A stretch of DNA of 64,000 bases from Xiashengella succiniciproducens (GCF_023674465.1 NZ_CP098400.1:2446801-2510800); one strand, 5' to 3'; positions 27,177-36,825 are shown, counted from the first letter of the stretch. Numbers and translations: made by a program. Notes: generated by a model not told the origin, from the letters alone.

Positions 27177-28382
27177 TTAGATAATTGCTCCGGAAGCAAT
27201 CAGTTCTTCGCCATCATAAAGTGCAGCAAACTGACCCGGAGTAATGCCTCTCTGGGCTTCGTCAAAGATCACATACAGTCCCCCTTCTCTCATCAGGGCA
27301 ACTCCTCCCTGAAGTGGCTGACGGTAACGGATGCGAATATCGAAACGCCTCTTCTCACCTAGTTGCATGGCTAGATCCGGACGAACCCAGTGGACCTCGT
27401 CATGGTCGACCTTCAGTACCCTACGGAATAGCCCCGGATGATCCTGTCCCATTCCGGTATAGACAGCATTCTCGACAACGTCAATTCCGATAACAAACAA
27501 AGGTTCAGGAAAACCGCCAATATTAAGTCCTTTGCGCTGACCTATAGTATAGAAATGTGCACCATTATGATCTCCAATTACCTTTCCCATTGCAGGTGTA
27601 TGAGGATAACTGGTAGCAAGAACATCAAGCTCTGAGTCACTGAGCAAAGTAAGATCACCTTTGGGCTCACGTGAATAAAGGCTGCAGTCAGTAGGAATCA
27701 GATAGACTTTGCCCTTCTTTGCCTGGAGCTTCTGCTGCAGGAATACAGGCAGGTCAACCTTTCCTACAAAGCAAATACCCTGTGAATCTTTTTTATGAGC
27801 TGTCACTAGTTTTAGTTCGGCAGCAATCCTCCTCACTTCCGGTTTCTCCAAATCACCTATGGGGAATAGAGCCTTTTCAAGTTGCTTTTGAGACAGCTGG
27901 CAGAGGAAGTAACTCTGATCCTTATTGTGGTCACTACCTGCCAGCAAGCGGTAAACAGGACGACCATCAACATCTATTACTTCCTTACGGCAGTAATGTC
28001 CTGTAGCAACAAAATCAGCACCCAGTTTCATAGCCTCATCCATAAAGACATCAAACTTGATTTCCCTATTACATAAGACATCAGGGTTGGGCGTGCGACC
28101 ACGTTCATATTCGGCAAACATATAGTCAACCACTTTGGCCCGGTATTGCTCACTCAGGTCAACAAAGTGAAATGGAATATCCAGCTTGCGTGCTACTGCT
28201 TCGGCATCAAACTTATCGTCAAGCCATGGACAATCAGCCTTCAGCACACCAGTCGTGTCGTGCCAGTTTCTCATAAACAAAGCAACAACATCATAACCCT
28301 GTTGCTTTAGTACGTATGCAGCAACACTGGAATCAACCCCTCCGGATAAACCTACGACTACACGCTTCTTGCTCACACTCAT
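27177..28382 (-). CDS. mnmA: tRNA-uridine 2-sulfurtransferase
   Basis: This 401-residue protein has the PP-loop [17 protein letters not shown], the catalytic cysteine in [13 protein letters not shown] and the second cysteine in SQGICFVGK, as in MnmA. It puts the 2-thio group on the wobble uridine of tRNAs for Glu, Gln and Lys, using ATP and a sulfur relay. The length is slightly above the usual 360-370, with an acceptable C-terminal beta domain. A TATATTTG promoter element lies 20 bp upstream of the ATG. Confidence 0.97.
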   Translation of the reverse strand: MSVSKKRVVVGLSGGVDSSVAAYVLKQQGYDVVALFMRNWHDTTGVLKADCPWLDDKFDAEAVARKLDIPFHFVDLSEQYRAKVVDYMFAEYERGRTPNPDVLCNREIKFDVFMDEAMKLGADFVATGHYCRKEVIDVDGRPVYRLLAGSDHNKDQSYFLCQLSQKQLEKALFPIGDLEKPEVRRIAAELKLVTAHKKDSQGICFVGKVDLPVFLQQKLQAKKGKVYLIPTDCSLYSREPKGDLTLLSDSELDVLATSYPHTPAMGKVIGDHNGAHFYTIGQRKGLNIGGFPEPLFVIGIDVVENAVYTGMGQDHPGLFRRVLKVDHDEVHWVRPDLAMQLGEKRRFDIRIRYRQPLQGGVALMREGGLYVIFDEAQRGITPGQFAALYDGEELIASGAII

Positions 28383-28401
28383 CTGTTAAATAATTAAGCT
28401 G

Positions 28402-28409
28402 CAAATATA
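28402..28409 (-). promoter_or_regulatory. Candidate -7 element of mnmA
   Basis: TATATTTG on the minus strand matches TAnnTTTG exactly, 19 bp before the start codon. The -33 region has no clear TTTG. Confidence 0.5.
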
Positions 28410-28640
28410 CTCTTTTTTGAGGACATGTTCCTCCATGAATACTTTATGCATATTTATACACTTATTAAGGCATTTATCACACAGCTGATTTTTTGTCAAA
28501 CGGTTTAAATCCTTCATCCGGTTCGATCAAACTTTAATCAATAAAAGGTTGTATCATATCACTTAATTCCCGTGCTTTGTAGTCGCAAATACTTCTAATC
28601 CCCTTTCTAACCTTAATACAGTATCTAACCCAATCTAGCA

Positions 28641-28667
28641 ATGGGCACCTCTCAGAAGGGTGCCCAT
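28641..28667. other. Strong intergenic hairpin of unknown role
   Basis: ATGGGCACC pairs with GGTGCCCAT across a 9-nt loop, giving a perfect 9-bp stem. Neither side has a U tract, so it is not a standard terminator. It could be an operator or part of a non-coding RNA. Confidence 0.4.
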
Positions 28668-28791
28668 TACTGTATATATACCCACTTTATGGAATAATCA
28701 TTCATTAATAAAGCTTACGAATTCTGACCAGCCAGGCTGGGACTCCATTCACTTGCAGCCTTATATACAATGGTGTGCTTACTCCCCTGAT

Positions 28792-28822
28792 TTTGATATG
28801 TGATTAAAAAGAACTTAATTTG
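28792..28822 (+). promoter_or_regulatory. Promoter of the small protein / TonB-dependent receptor pair
   Basis: TTTG (28792-28795), a 19-bp spacer and TTAATTTG (28815-28822, one mismatch from TAnnTTTG) make a good Bacteroidetes promoter about 35 bp upstream of the start codon. Confidence 0.6.
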
Positions 28823-28856
28823 CGGATAATTTAATCTGAATTAAAATAAGAACAGG

Positions 28857-29201
28857 ATGTTTTTCGTAGGTGTATCAGCACAATTCATCCCCTATCTGCT
28901 TTTGTCAATGACAATGTTGGTGTGCTTTGTGCACCAGACCAAAGCTGATGAGAAGGTAAAAGCCACACCTGTTCAGATATCTACTCAAGCAAACAGAGAG
29001 ATTAGAATTGTTGCTGCCAAGCAAGTCAACGTCAGGCATACCGATGAGGAGCAACAAGATCAGCCCGTAATCAGCCATAGATTAGCACACAAGACTTCAT
29101 ATTCAGCCACTATACGAGACTACAGCAAACTAAAAAGATTCACTGTATACAGGGAAAAGCCTCACAGAGCTCCACCTACTGCATTTCGTGACAGGAAATA
29201 A
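28857..29201 (+). CDS. Small membrane-anchored or secreted protein of unknown function ahead of a TonB-dependent receptor
   Basis: 114 residues. A hydrophobic N-terminus (about 5-24, GVSAQFIPYLLLSMTMLVCF) acts as an anchor or signal. The rest is hydrophilic and basic (HRLAHKTSYSA, FTVYREKPHRAPPTAFRD) with His and Lys scattered. I do not recognise a family. It has its own promoter and precedes the receptor gene by 104 nt on the same strand, so a role with the receptor, such as regulation or periplasmic substrate handling, is likely but only inferred. Confidence 0.65.
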   Translation: MFFVGVSAQFIPYLLLSMTMLVCFVHQTKADEKVKATPVQISTQANREIRIVAAKQVNVRHTDEEQQDQPVISHRLAHKTSYSATIRDYSKLKRFTVYREKPHRAPPTAFRDRK

Positions 29202-29305
29202 GTCCTGCACATCGTTCTACATTCAGCCGGAGTCAGGATGATCCGGCATATCATAGCATTTGGGAGTTTCACTATTTCATTGAAAAAGAAATTCATTTCA
29301 CAAAT

Positions 29306-31423
29306 ATGTATAAGCTCACTTCACTACTACTGGCACTTCTGTGCCCAATAATAAGCTTTGCCAACGAAGTTTATTCAATCAAAGGACTTGTAACTGATAA
29401 TGAAAACCGGCCAATGCCGGGTGCACATATCCTTGTAAGCGGCACATCCTTAGGTGTGGCTAGCGCACCTGACGGAAGTTTTATAATAGACAATCTGCCT
29501 TCAGGCACTTATACGCTCAATACGAGTTTCGCAGGATACAATACTGAGTACATTACAATACAGGTCCCATCTGAGGAGCCTGTTTTGATAAATCTAAGAC
29601 CGGCTGTTTATAATATAAACCAGATAGTGGTAACGGGGACCAGAAACCCAAAGCCGCTGAAGGACTCACCTGTGCTTACCCAGGTGTTGACTACCGGCAG
29701 CCTCGAGGCTGCCGATATGCCTGAGGTTGCCACTGCTCTTGAGAATACTTTACCAGGCATTGAGTTTTCTTACGGTGCTTATGGTAGTAACATCAATATG
29801 TTTGGCTTATCAGGCAACTATGTGCTATTTCTTAGAGATGGGAACAGGCTTGCAGGAGAGAATAATGGCAACATAGATTATAGTCGTTTGACCCTGTTGG
29901 GCACAGACCGTATTGAGATAGTACGAGGTGCAAGTTCGGTACTCTACGGCTCCAACGCCATGGCAGGGGTTGTCAATATAATAAGTGCCCCTCAGATGGA
30001 TCCGGTAAGCGTAGAAATCTACTCAAGACAAAGTAATTTCAACACAAACCTCACAGAGGCTAAAGCAGGATTTAAGCTGGGTGACTTCGTGTCACGCACC
30101 ACTTATAAGTACAATCACACTGATGGATACGATCTCAATGATTTGGCATACGACGGTCGTACTTTGGAGAGAACAACAACTCATCGACTGGCTCAGCAGT
30201 TCAGATGGACACCAGGCCACAGGCTTGAAATGGAGGCTGCTGGATCAATATTTAAAAGTCATGTTGATGCCTCTTTGCCATTGAGAAACAACAAACTAAA
30301 TGACGACAAGGACATTGTGATCGGTGGTAAGTATCATATCAACCGCAACAGCACTCTGGAAGCTGTGTGGCACTATGACAACTACCGCATCTTCGAAAAG
30401 GAGAATCAGGATCTGTCTCTGCAATATGACAACCGCTACCAAAATGCCAGGTTAACTGGTGATATCAAGATAAATAACAGCACTCGTCTGGTTGCCGGTG
30501 TGGAATACCAGGAGGAAGCTTTAGAGGCTCCTCGTAGCAGAATCTATGACAAGATCTACAACCACGAGCAGGTAGGTTATGCACAAAGTGAGTTTACTGT
30601 TAACCCCAATTTCACATTGACTGCAGGATTCAGGGTAAATTTCATTTCAGACCACGGGTCTCATACCACATGGCAGAGCGCCGCAATGTACAAAGCCGGG
30701 GCAGTAACTCTTAGGGCCAATGTAGGGACAGGCTACAGAGCCCCGACTCTCAAAGAAAAACATATGGTATACCAGGCTCCTACCTCCTTCCCAATATATG
30801 TCTATGGTAATCCGGACTTACAGCCGGAAACCAGCCTATATACTGCAGTGTCAGCTGAAGTAAGTTTCACTAGCCTGAACTTCTCAGTCAATGTGTACCG
30901 TAACTCTGTCAGGGAAATGATTATTGAAGTGATGAGGCCCTATAACCCTTCACAGGATCCGGTAATGGATTATTACTACGAGAATATTGAAAATGCTGAG
31001 ATTAAGGGTGTGGAACTTATCTTCCTCTGGAAGCCGGTTAACCGTATAATTGTCAGAGGTGGCTACGGCTATACCCATTCACATGACCTGAAGATAGACC
31101 GACAATTGACCGGAAGCCGCAAACACAATGGAAATATCAATATCAACTACGGTTTCAGACACAAATACCTGTCAGCAATTAATCTCCAGGGCAACTATTA
31201 CGGAGCTATGACAAGATCCATCTATGATCAGGATACAGGTGAGGAAACTACTGACGACCTTGATCACTTCACACTATGGAAAGCATTGATAACGGTAAAG
31301 GCTGCCCAGCCACTAAGTATACAATTTGGAGTGGATAATATCTTCAATTTTACAGATCCTGAAACATTTGCAACATTCAGTCCGGGAAGGACAATCTTTG
31401 TTAGTGCACGATTTAGCTTATAG
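29306..31423 (+). CDS. TonB-dependent outer membrane receptor
   Basis: This 705-residue protein has a signal peptide (about 1-19, ending IISFAN), a carboxypeptidase-regulatory-like domain (about 24-98, IKGLVTDNENRPMPGAHILV) and a plug (about 105-225: NQIVVTGTRNPKPLKDSPVL, TDRIEIVRGASSVLYGSNAM). A beta barrel with the conserved YRAPTLKE and GNPDLQPETSLY segments follows, ending SARFSL. This build resembles receptors for haem, siderophores, cobalamin or colicin I. No STN domain or SusD partner is seen. It is probably co-transcribed with the 114-residue protein, and a terminator follows. Confidence 0.94.
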   Translation: MYKLTSLLLALLCPIISFANEVYSIKGLVTDNENRPMPGAHILVSGTSLGVASAPDGSFIIDNLPSGTYTLNTSFAGYNTEYITIQVPSEEPVLINLRPAVYNINQIVVTGTRNPKPLKDSPVLTQVLTTGSLEAADMPEVATALENTLPGIEFSYGAYGSNINMFGLSGNYVLFLRDGNRLAGENNGNIDYSRLTLLGTDRIEIVRGASSVLYGSNAMAGVVNIISAPQMDPVSVEIYSRQSNFNTNLTEAKAGFKLGDFVSRTTYKYNHTDGYDLNDLAYDGRTLERTTTHRLAQQFRWTPGHRLEMEAAGSIFKSHVDASLPLRNNKLNDDKDIVIGGKYHINRNSTLEAVWHYDNYRIFEKENQDLSLQYDNRYQNARLTGDIKINNSTRLVAGVEYQEEALEAPRSRIYDKIYNHEQVGYAQSEFTVNPNFTLTAGFRVNFISDHGSHTTWQSAAMYKAGAVTLRANVGTGYRAPTLKEKHMVYQAPTSFPIYVYGNPDLQPETSLYTAVSAEVSFTSLNFSVNVYRNSVREMIIEVMRPYNPSQDPVMDYYYENIENAEIKGVELIFLWKPVNRIIVRGGYGYTHSHDLKIDRQLTGSRKHNGNININYGFRHKYLSAINLQGNYYGAMTRSIYDQDTGEETTDDLDHFTLWKALITVKAAQPLSIQFGVDNIFNFTDPETFATFSPGRTIFVSARFSL

Positions 31424-31454
31424 AAAAAAGGCTGTCCTCGCGGACAGCCTTTTT
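31424..31454. terminator. Bidirectional terminator between the receptor gene and dnaN
   Basis: An AAAGGCTGTCC stem with loop TCGC and its complement, flanked by A and T runs, lies just after the receptor stop and before the dnaN stop on the other strand. It suits both convergent genes. Confidence 0.85.
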
Positions 31455-31474
31455 CAAACATACCTATCTATTAA

Positions 31475-32602
31475 TTACACATTTATCATCATTGGCATCA
31501 GAAGCATAAGCTCATCCTCATTCTCGCTCTTTTCGATTGGAAGAATAAGTGCAGCTCTTGACGGATCAGACATCTCGATCACTATATCATCTGATGAAAT
31601 ATTGTCAAGGATATCGGCTAGGAATACTGACTTAAAGCCTATTTCCATTTCCTGACCTTCGTACTGGCAGTTAAGCTTTTCAAAAGCCGAAATTGAGAAG
31701 TCAATGTCCTGAGCCGAGATCACAACCTCATTGCTAGTCAGGTGCAACTTGACCAGGTTGGAGGACTGGCTTGAGAAAATCGAAACGCGTCCCAGTGTAT
31801 TTGAAAGATCTATGCGGTCAATAACCACTTTATTTGGATTATCATGAGGTATTACCGCATTATAGCTTGGATAGTTGCCTTCTACCAGACGGCAAACCAA
31901 CATATAGTTGGGCAGGTTGAAGAAAGCGTTTTTGTTGTCAAATTCAATTTCAACATCCCCAGTTTCACGTGGTAGTACATTCTTCAGCAGAGATGCCGGC
32001 TTCTTGGGAAGAATGAAGGATGCCTCAAAAGCGCAGTTAGCATCAAGTCTGCGGTAACGAACCAGCTTGTGTGAATCTGATGAAACAAATGTCAGGTTCT
32101 CGGGTGAAAACTCAAACAAGATACCATTCATCACAGGACGCAGTTCATCGTCAGCAGTAGCAAAGAGAGTCTTGTTGATACCGGTAAGCAACAGCGAAGC
32201 AGGAACCCTGATCTTGCTGGCCTTGTCTTCTTCAACCTCGGGTATTGACGGATAATCTTCTGCGGGTTGACCAACGAAATTATACTTACCCCTTTCAGAA
32301 AAGATATCCACAGTAAGTGTGTCAAGATTTGCCTCAAAACGCAATGGTTGTTCAGGCAGTTTCTTAAGTATTTCAAGTAATATTTTAGATGGAAAGGCAA
32401 GTCGTCCGTCACCTTCGGTGCTCTCAGTTGCCATCCTGGTAGTCATGGTAACTTCAAGGTCAGAAGCAGTCATGCTCAACTCATATCCCTTAAGATCAAA
32501 GAGAAAGCAATCCAAAACGGGAAGCTGGCTCTTGGAAGATATGGCCCTGCTTATTGCCTGCAAATGTGTCAGCAGTTCAGAACTCGATACTACAAACTTC
32601 AT
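31475..32602 (-). CDS. dnaN: DNA polymerase III beta subunit (sliding clamp)
   Basis: 375 residues, the usual clamp length. The three-domain fold begins MKFVVSSSELLTHLQAISRA, with ISEFEKL-like core strands, and the C-terminus ends LMLLMPMMINV, where the canonical M-P-M motif binds other clamp users. It forms the ring that tethers the polymerase to DNA. It lies alone on the minus strand, not next to dnaA, which is common in Bacteroidota. Confidence 0.97.
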   Translation of the reverse strand: MKFVVSSSELLTHLQAISRAISSKSQLPVLDCFLFDLKGYELSMTASDLEVTMTTRMATESTEGDGRLAFPSKILLEILKKLPEQPLRFEANLDTLTVDIFSERGKYNFVGQPAEDYPSIPEVEEDKASKIRVPASLLLTGINKTLFATADDELRPVMNGILFEFSPENLTFVSSDSHKLVRYRRLDANCAFEASFILPKKPASLLKNVLPRETGDVEIEFDNKNAFFNLPNYMLVCRLVEGNYPSYNAVIPHDNPNKVVIDRIDLSNTLGRVSIFSSQSSNLVKLHLTSNEVVISAQDIDFSISAFEKLNCQYEGQEMEIGFKSVFLADILDNISSDDIVIEMSDPSRAALILPIEKSENEDELMLLMPMMINV

Positions 32603-32869
32603 TAGTCGTTATTTTATGGTTAAATCAAAGAATCATACTGCTATTCGGCTTAGAATCATAATTGTAGAGAAAATGATTCACCTTCCCAAATATATGAATA
32701 ATCAGATAATTAAAGAACCTCCGGTCATGAAAAATATTAATCCTTTGAACCTGACCACCGAAATATTAAGGCCCTTATCAGAAGATTAAAGATTCTTCTC
32801 CGAGACTTTTCTCCCTAGCCGACAAAAGGGCCCCTCCTTTGGTATCCCGGGGGGGGGACCTATCCAAAC
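32603..32869. other. Intergenic region with a run of nine Gs between dnaN and gldG
   Basis: 267 bp between dnaN (minus strand, start at 32602) and the end of gldG. It includes GGTATCCC followed by nine Gs at 32849-32857, close to the gldG stop. No gene or terminator is convincing in this stretch. Confidence 0.5.
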
Positions 32870-34549
32870 CTATCTGTACTTATATCTGCGCCAGATAATA
32901 AATCCTGCTCCTATCAGAAGGAGGAAAAGTGGAGGCACTGCCAGGTTGATCCACTTCCAGAAATCAAGGTCATGTGCCAGTTTCTCCCTGTCAAGTAATC
33001 TGATACGATAATCCCTGGTGCGCAGGCTCATCCAGCCCTCATCATCGGCCAGATAATGCACAGCATTCAATATAAAGTCCTTGTTTCCGAAGTTCTGGCT
33101 TGAAACCTCATCATAACCCAGCGGTACAATCTGAGGTGAGGCACTATAGCGCATCCTTACATCATTGCGGATTACATCTCCGTCTGCCACTACTATCATT
33201 CGGGTAGCTACACTCTTGCGTTTGATATCAGACAGATTTATATCAACCCCAGGGGGTACAGGTCTGTTAGCAAACAATGAAGGAAATACCCCTTCCATGG
33301 CTACTGCAGTAGGAATATAACTCTGATTGAACTCCTCCCTGTTGGGCTGTTCGTTGACCATTGCAATCGAAACATATACAGGCACTGGCAAACGTCGTGA
33401 GTACTGCCCAGTCTGCAGCAAAATGTCTCTTCTCATCAAACCAAAAGTACCCACTGTATCTATGCTACTTACAAACTCACCTTTCACAAGATTGACACCT
33501 CTTGTAACAGGATGTGAAGTATTGGTACTCATAAGCGGATTGAACATCCATGGCATTGGAACCATTCTGGCTTGCTCGCCTTGAGGAGCAACATTGACAG
33601 GGATAAGTGAAGATTGTACATCTTGTAGCAACTCCATATTAATCCTGACACCATAACGGAAAAGCAGATCCTCTATACCTAATTCGCTAGCAACTCCAGG
33701 AGTCTGGCTAGTTCCCTTCAAACTATCGAGAGTAATATAAACTGCATCGACAAGCCAAAGCACCTTTCCTCCCCTCATCACATACTGATCGAGGATGAAT
33801 TTATCCCTCTCGGAAAACTTCTCTCTGGGCTTGGCTATTATCAGCACCTTGTATGCATCAAGTATGTATGGATCAGAAGTCAATGAGCCCCTGTCAACCT
33901 GGTAGTAATGCGACAATTCCTCACTTATATCATAGACATCAATCTCTTCCAGTTCACCATGCCCCTCAAGGAAGGCAACTGCCTGAACCTCATCAGTGAG
34001 CATATTGCGGATTGAACTACTAATCTTGTATTCAAGCCCCTCCATCGAAAGGTTGAGATTGGCGGTTGCATTCAGTCCCGGTACATTCTCAAGCAAATTG
34101 ACAACCATCTCATACTCCCCTACCCTGAAATGAGCAAAGGGATAAACGTTTGATTGGATCCTACGCCCGTCTGCAGTGACCTCAAAGACAGGAACTGGTG
34201 ATACACCAAGCTCCTTTAATTCTTCTACTATTTCTGAATTATCAGTTGGATCTATAAACTCATATTTAATCCTGCCACGTGAAATAATCCTGAATTCCTC
34301 CAGCGTCTCATGTGATGAGCGGGCCAACTTCCTGAATCCCGGATTTAGCTCTCCGTCAAGATATACCCTGATAAACACATCAGTTTCAAGATTACTCAAA
34401 AACGACTTTGTGACAGGGGCCAGGGTATAACGCTTCTCCTCAGTCAGGTCAACACGAAAGAACTTGCCCGATAAGACTACGTTGATCAAAACTATAACTA
34501 TGATGCCAATCACAGGCCCGATGCTTCTCTTATTTAGTTTTGAAGCCAT
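32870..34549 (-). CDS. gldG: Gliding-motility-associated ABC transporter substrate-binding protein GldG
   Basis: This 559-residue membrane protein has an N-terminal transmembrane segment (about 12-30, IGIIVIVLINVVLSGKFF), a large exported region with the GldG-type ABC_transp_aux fold (LTEEKRYTLAPVTKSFLSNL, VAFLEGHGELEEIDVYDISEE) and a C-terminal transmembrane helix (about 535-553). In gliding Bacteroidota GldA, GldF and GldG form an ABC complex. In non-gliders the same proteins occur with an unknown role. It follows gldF by 26 nt. GldA is not in the window. Confidence 0.94.
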   Translation of the reverse strand: MASKLNKRSIGPVIGIIVIVLINVVLSGKFFRVDLTEEKRYTLAPVTKSFLSNLETDVFIRVYLDGELNPGFRKLARSSHETLEEFRIISRGRIKYEFIDPTDNSEIVEELKELGVSPVPVFEVTADGRRIQSNVYPFAHFRVGEYEMVVNLLENVPGLNATANLNLSMEGLEYKISSSIRNMLTDEVQAVAFLEGHGELEEIDVYDISEELSHYYQVDRGSLTSDPYILDAYKVLIIAKPREKFSERDKFILDQYVMRGGKVLWLVDAVYITLDSLKGTSQTPGVASELGIEDLLFRYGVRINMELLQDVQSSLIPVNVAPQGEQARMVPMPWMFNPLMSTNTSHPVTRGVNLVKGEFVSSIDTVGTFGLMRRDILLQTGQYSRRLPVPVYVSIAMVNEQPNREEFNQSYIPTAVAMEGVFPSLFANRPVPPGVDINLSDIKRKSVATRMIVVADGDVIRNDVRMRYSASPQIVPLGYDEVSSQNFGNKDFILNAVHYLADDEGWMSLRTRDYRIRLLDREKLAHDLDFWKWINLAVPPLFLLLIGAGFIIWRRYKYR

Positions 34550-34575
34550 AATGCGGATTATTGATTAAGTACAGC

Positions 34576-35301
34576 TTATCTCCTGTTTAATACTGTTCTG
34601 GTTAGCCAAAGGAAGATCACTGAAACCGAGATAAAATACAAAAGGTCACGTGAATCAAGCACCCCACGACTAATAGAATCATAGTGCTCGGCTATTCCCA
34701 AATATGCAAGCAGGCTGCCTGCGCCTTTAAGGCCAGGCAGGGAGGCCGCAGCAGCAAAGCCGTCATAGAAAAAATAACAAAGTACCACAGCCAGCACAAA
34801 GGCTATTATCTGGTTTTTACCAAGGGAAGAAGTAAAAACCCCAATAGCCACATAGATGGCTGCTAGTAACACCAGCCCAAGATAGGAACCCCATATTGCT
34901 CCGTGGTCCAGATTCCCAGCCGGACTTGCAAGTTGATTTACTGAATAGTAAAATACCAGTGTCGGTACAAGAGATAATACAACAAGGGTTAACCCTGCAA
35001 AATACTTTGACAATACGATGTGCCATTCGGAAACAGGATGAGTCAGCAGCAGCTCTATAGTTCTGTTGCGCTTCTCCTCGGCAAACAGTCTCATCGTGGT
35101 TGCCGGAACCAGAAATAGATAGATCCATGGGGCAATCCAGAACAAGGGCTCTAGCGTAGCGTACCCTCCCATGGGAATATTCATGTTACCCGGGATAAAC
35201 CACAGAAAAAGAGAGGTTGCAACAAGAAAGACGCCGGCTACAAGGTAACCGGTCATCGATCCGAAAAAGCTCATTATTTCCTTCTTCCAAAGTGCAAGCA
35301 T
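34576..35301 (-). CDS. gldF: Gliding-motility-associated ABC transporter permease GldF
   Basis: 241 residues with about six transmembrane helices (LVAGVFLVATSLFLWFIPG; PWIYLFLVPATTMRLFAEEK; IAFVLAVVLCYFFYDGFA). The ABC-2 permease segment MRLFAEEKRNRTIELLLTHP is diagnostic. It is the membrane half of the GldAFG complex and is 9 nt after lpxB, in a surE-membrane protein-lpxB-gldF-gldG operon. Confidence 0.95.
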   Translation of the reverse strand: MLALWKKEIMSFFGSMTGYLVAGVFLVATSLFLWFIPGNMNIPMGGYATLEPLFWIAPWIYLFLVPATTMRLFAEEKRNRTIELLLTHPVSEWHIVLSKYFAGLTLVVLSLVPTLVFYYSVNQLASPAGNLDHGAIWGSYLGLVLLAAIYVAIGVFTSSLGKNQIIAFVLAVVLCYFFYDGFAAAASLPGLKGAGSLLAYLGIAEHYDSISRGVLDSRDLLYFISVSVIFLWLTRTVLNRR

Positions 35302-35310
35302 AGTCTAACC

Positions 35311-36450
35311 TTATTTCGTGTCATTAAGTGTCTGCCAAATCTCTCCGGCTGTGCGATCACTGCTGCCGGCTTTGCCAACTATCAACGCCAGTTCTTCATA
35401 ACCCTCAAGTATACGAGTTCTGTACTGTTCATCATAGCAAAGCAAAGAAAGCTCATTCTTTAATGACTCGCGTGAGAATGTACTTTGAAACAGCTCCTTC
35501 ACCACCTCCCGGTTCATTATCAGGTTGACAAGAGAAATGTAAGGCACCTTCATTATCACATTCTTTGCCATAAAATTGGTAAAGCCTCCACCCCACATTT
35601 TATAGCACACTACCTGGGGACATCTCAGCAAGGCCGTCTCCAATGTTGCAGTACCGGAAGTCACCATAGCCGCATGAGCACACTCTACAAGTGCGTATGT
35701 TTCCCCAAAGACTACTGATACTGATTCATGACCGTTGAGATAAGTACTGTAATCATCAATAGTAAAGGATGGAGCTCCTGCTATAACAAATTGATAATCC
35801 GGAAAGTAAGCCTCCATTGCCAACATATCAGGTAGTATCCTGCTGATTTCTTGTAGGCGACTGCCTGCAAGAAGTGCAATTATTGGTTTGTTGCTTAGCC
35901 CGTTACGCTTTACAAAACTGTTAAACCCTTCACCTTTATGGGGCCTGTTTTCGATTGCATCCATCAACGGGGAACCGGAGTATAAAACAGGCACGTTATA
36001 TTTTGCATAAAACTCCGATTCAAAGGGCATTATTGAGAAGACCTTGTCTACGTATTTCTTGATTTTCCTGACTCGGCCTGTATTCCAGGCCCAAATCTTA
36101 GGTGCAATATAATAGTAGACTTTATATCCAAGTTGTTTTGCATATCTGGCCACCCTCAGATTGAATCCTGCATAGTCCACAAGGATTACTACATCAGGGT
36201 CGTACTTGACAATATCTGCCCTGCAGAACTTGAAATTACGAGCTATCTTTCCAAGGTTGGCAAGCACCTCAAACACACCCATATATGCTGTCTGCCTGTA
36301 ATGCCTTACAAGCTGTCCCCCTTCCGCCTGCATCTTATCTCCACCCCAGTAGCGGAAGTGAGCCATAGGATCATGCTTCTTCAATGCTTTCATCAGGTTG
36401 GCAGCGTGAAGATCACCCGATGCCTCCCCTGCTATTATGTAATACTTCAT
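35311..36450 (-). CDS. lpxB: Lipid-A-disaccharide synthase
   Basis: 379 residues with LpxB signatures: KYYIIAGEASGDLHAANLM at the N-terminus, YYIAPKIWAWNTGRVRKIKK in the middle and ALVECAHAAMVTSGTATLETA. It joins UDP-2,3-diacylglucosamine and lipid X to form the lipid A disaccharide at the inner membrane. It follows a small membrane protein gene by 69 nt. Confidence 0.97.
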   Translation of the reverse strand: MKYYIIAGEASGDLHAANLMKALKKHDPMAHFRYWGGDKMQAEGGQLVRHYRQTAYMGVFEVLANLGKIARNFKFCRADIVKYDPDVVILVDYAGFNLRVARYAKQLGYKVYYYIAPKIWAWNTGRVRKIKKYVDKVFSIMPFESEFYAKYNVPVLYSGSPLMDAIENRPHKGEGFNSFVKRNGLSNKPIIALLAGSRLQEISRILPDMLAMEAYFPDYQFVIAGAPSFTIDDYSTYLNGHESVSVVFGETYALVECAHAAMVTSGTATLETALLRCPQVVCYKMWGGGFTNFMAKNVIMKVPYISLVNLIMNREVVKELFQSTFSRESLKNELSLLCYDEQYRTRILEGYEELALIVGKAGSSDRTAGEIWQTLNDTK

Positions 36451-36519
36451 ATACTCTTGTTACATTGCCAGTAAACCAAACACCGGAGGGCCTATTGCTG
36501 ACCCCATGACATGCTGATC

Positions 36520-36819
36520 TCAGTTGACTAAAAACAGAATACCAGTAATCACAGCCCAGAATATGGTGGCAATCATAATACCCCGTGCGGTCTTTTCAGC
36601 CTCCATAGTCAGAGATAGAAAGAAGATGATCAGGTTGGGTACCACACTTACACTAAGTAGTTTGCCTAAACTCTTCAGCTGATAAAGCCCCTTTACAAGA
36701 TCAATAAAGGAGTCATGTCCTGAATAATTCAGTTTATATATCAGATAAGCCATAATCACGGGAACTAGCAGTCCTGCGATCAACCCGACTATCTTATTAT
36801 CCAACTGTTTCACCTGCAC
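36520..36819 (-). CDS. Small membrane protein of unknown function, between surE and lpxB
   Basis: 99 residues with three likely transmembrane helices (about 10-28, 57-72 and 80-97) and KIVGLIAGLLVPVIMAYLIY at the start. It lies in a tight operon (6 nt after surE). I believe similar genes between surE and lpxB occur in other Bacteroidota, which points to an envelope role, but no function is visible. Confidence 0.8.
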   Translation of the reverse strand: MQVKQLDNKIVGLIAGLLVPVIMAYLIYKLNYSGHDSFIDLVKGLYQLKSLGKLLSVSVVPNLIIFFLSLTMEAEKTARGIMIATIFWAVITGILFLVN

Positions 36820-36825
36820 AAGTAT

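Larger units (their letters stand above)
28383..28856. other. Divergent intergenic region between mnmA and the small protein gene
   Basis: 474 bp. Besides the mnmA -7 element and the promoter at 28792-28822, it holds a strong hairpin (28641-28667). No reading frame above 17 codons that I checked looks real, and no RNA gene is recognisable. Confidence 0.55.

Noticed and set aside
32319-32789. 156-codon plus-strand frame across the dnaN start
   Set aside because: It is antisense to dnaN for most of its length and has no motif or promoter.
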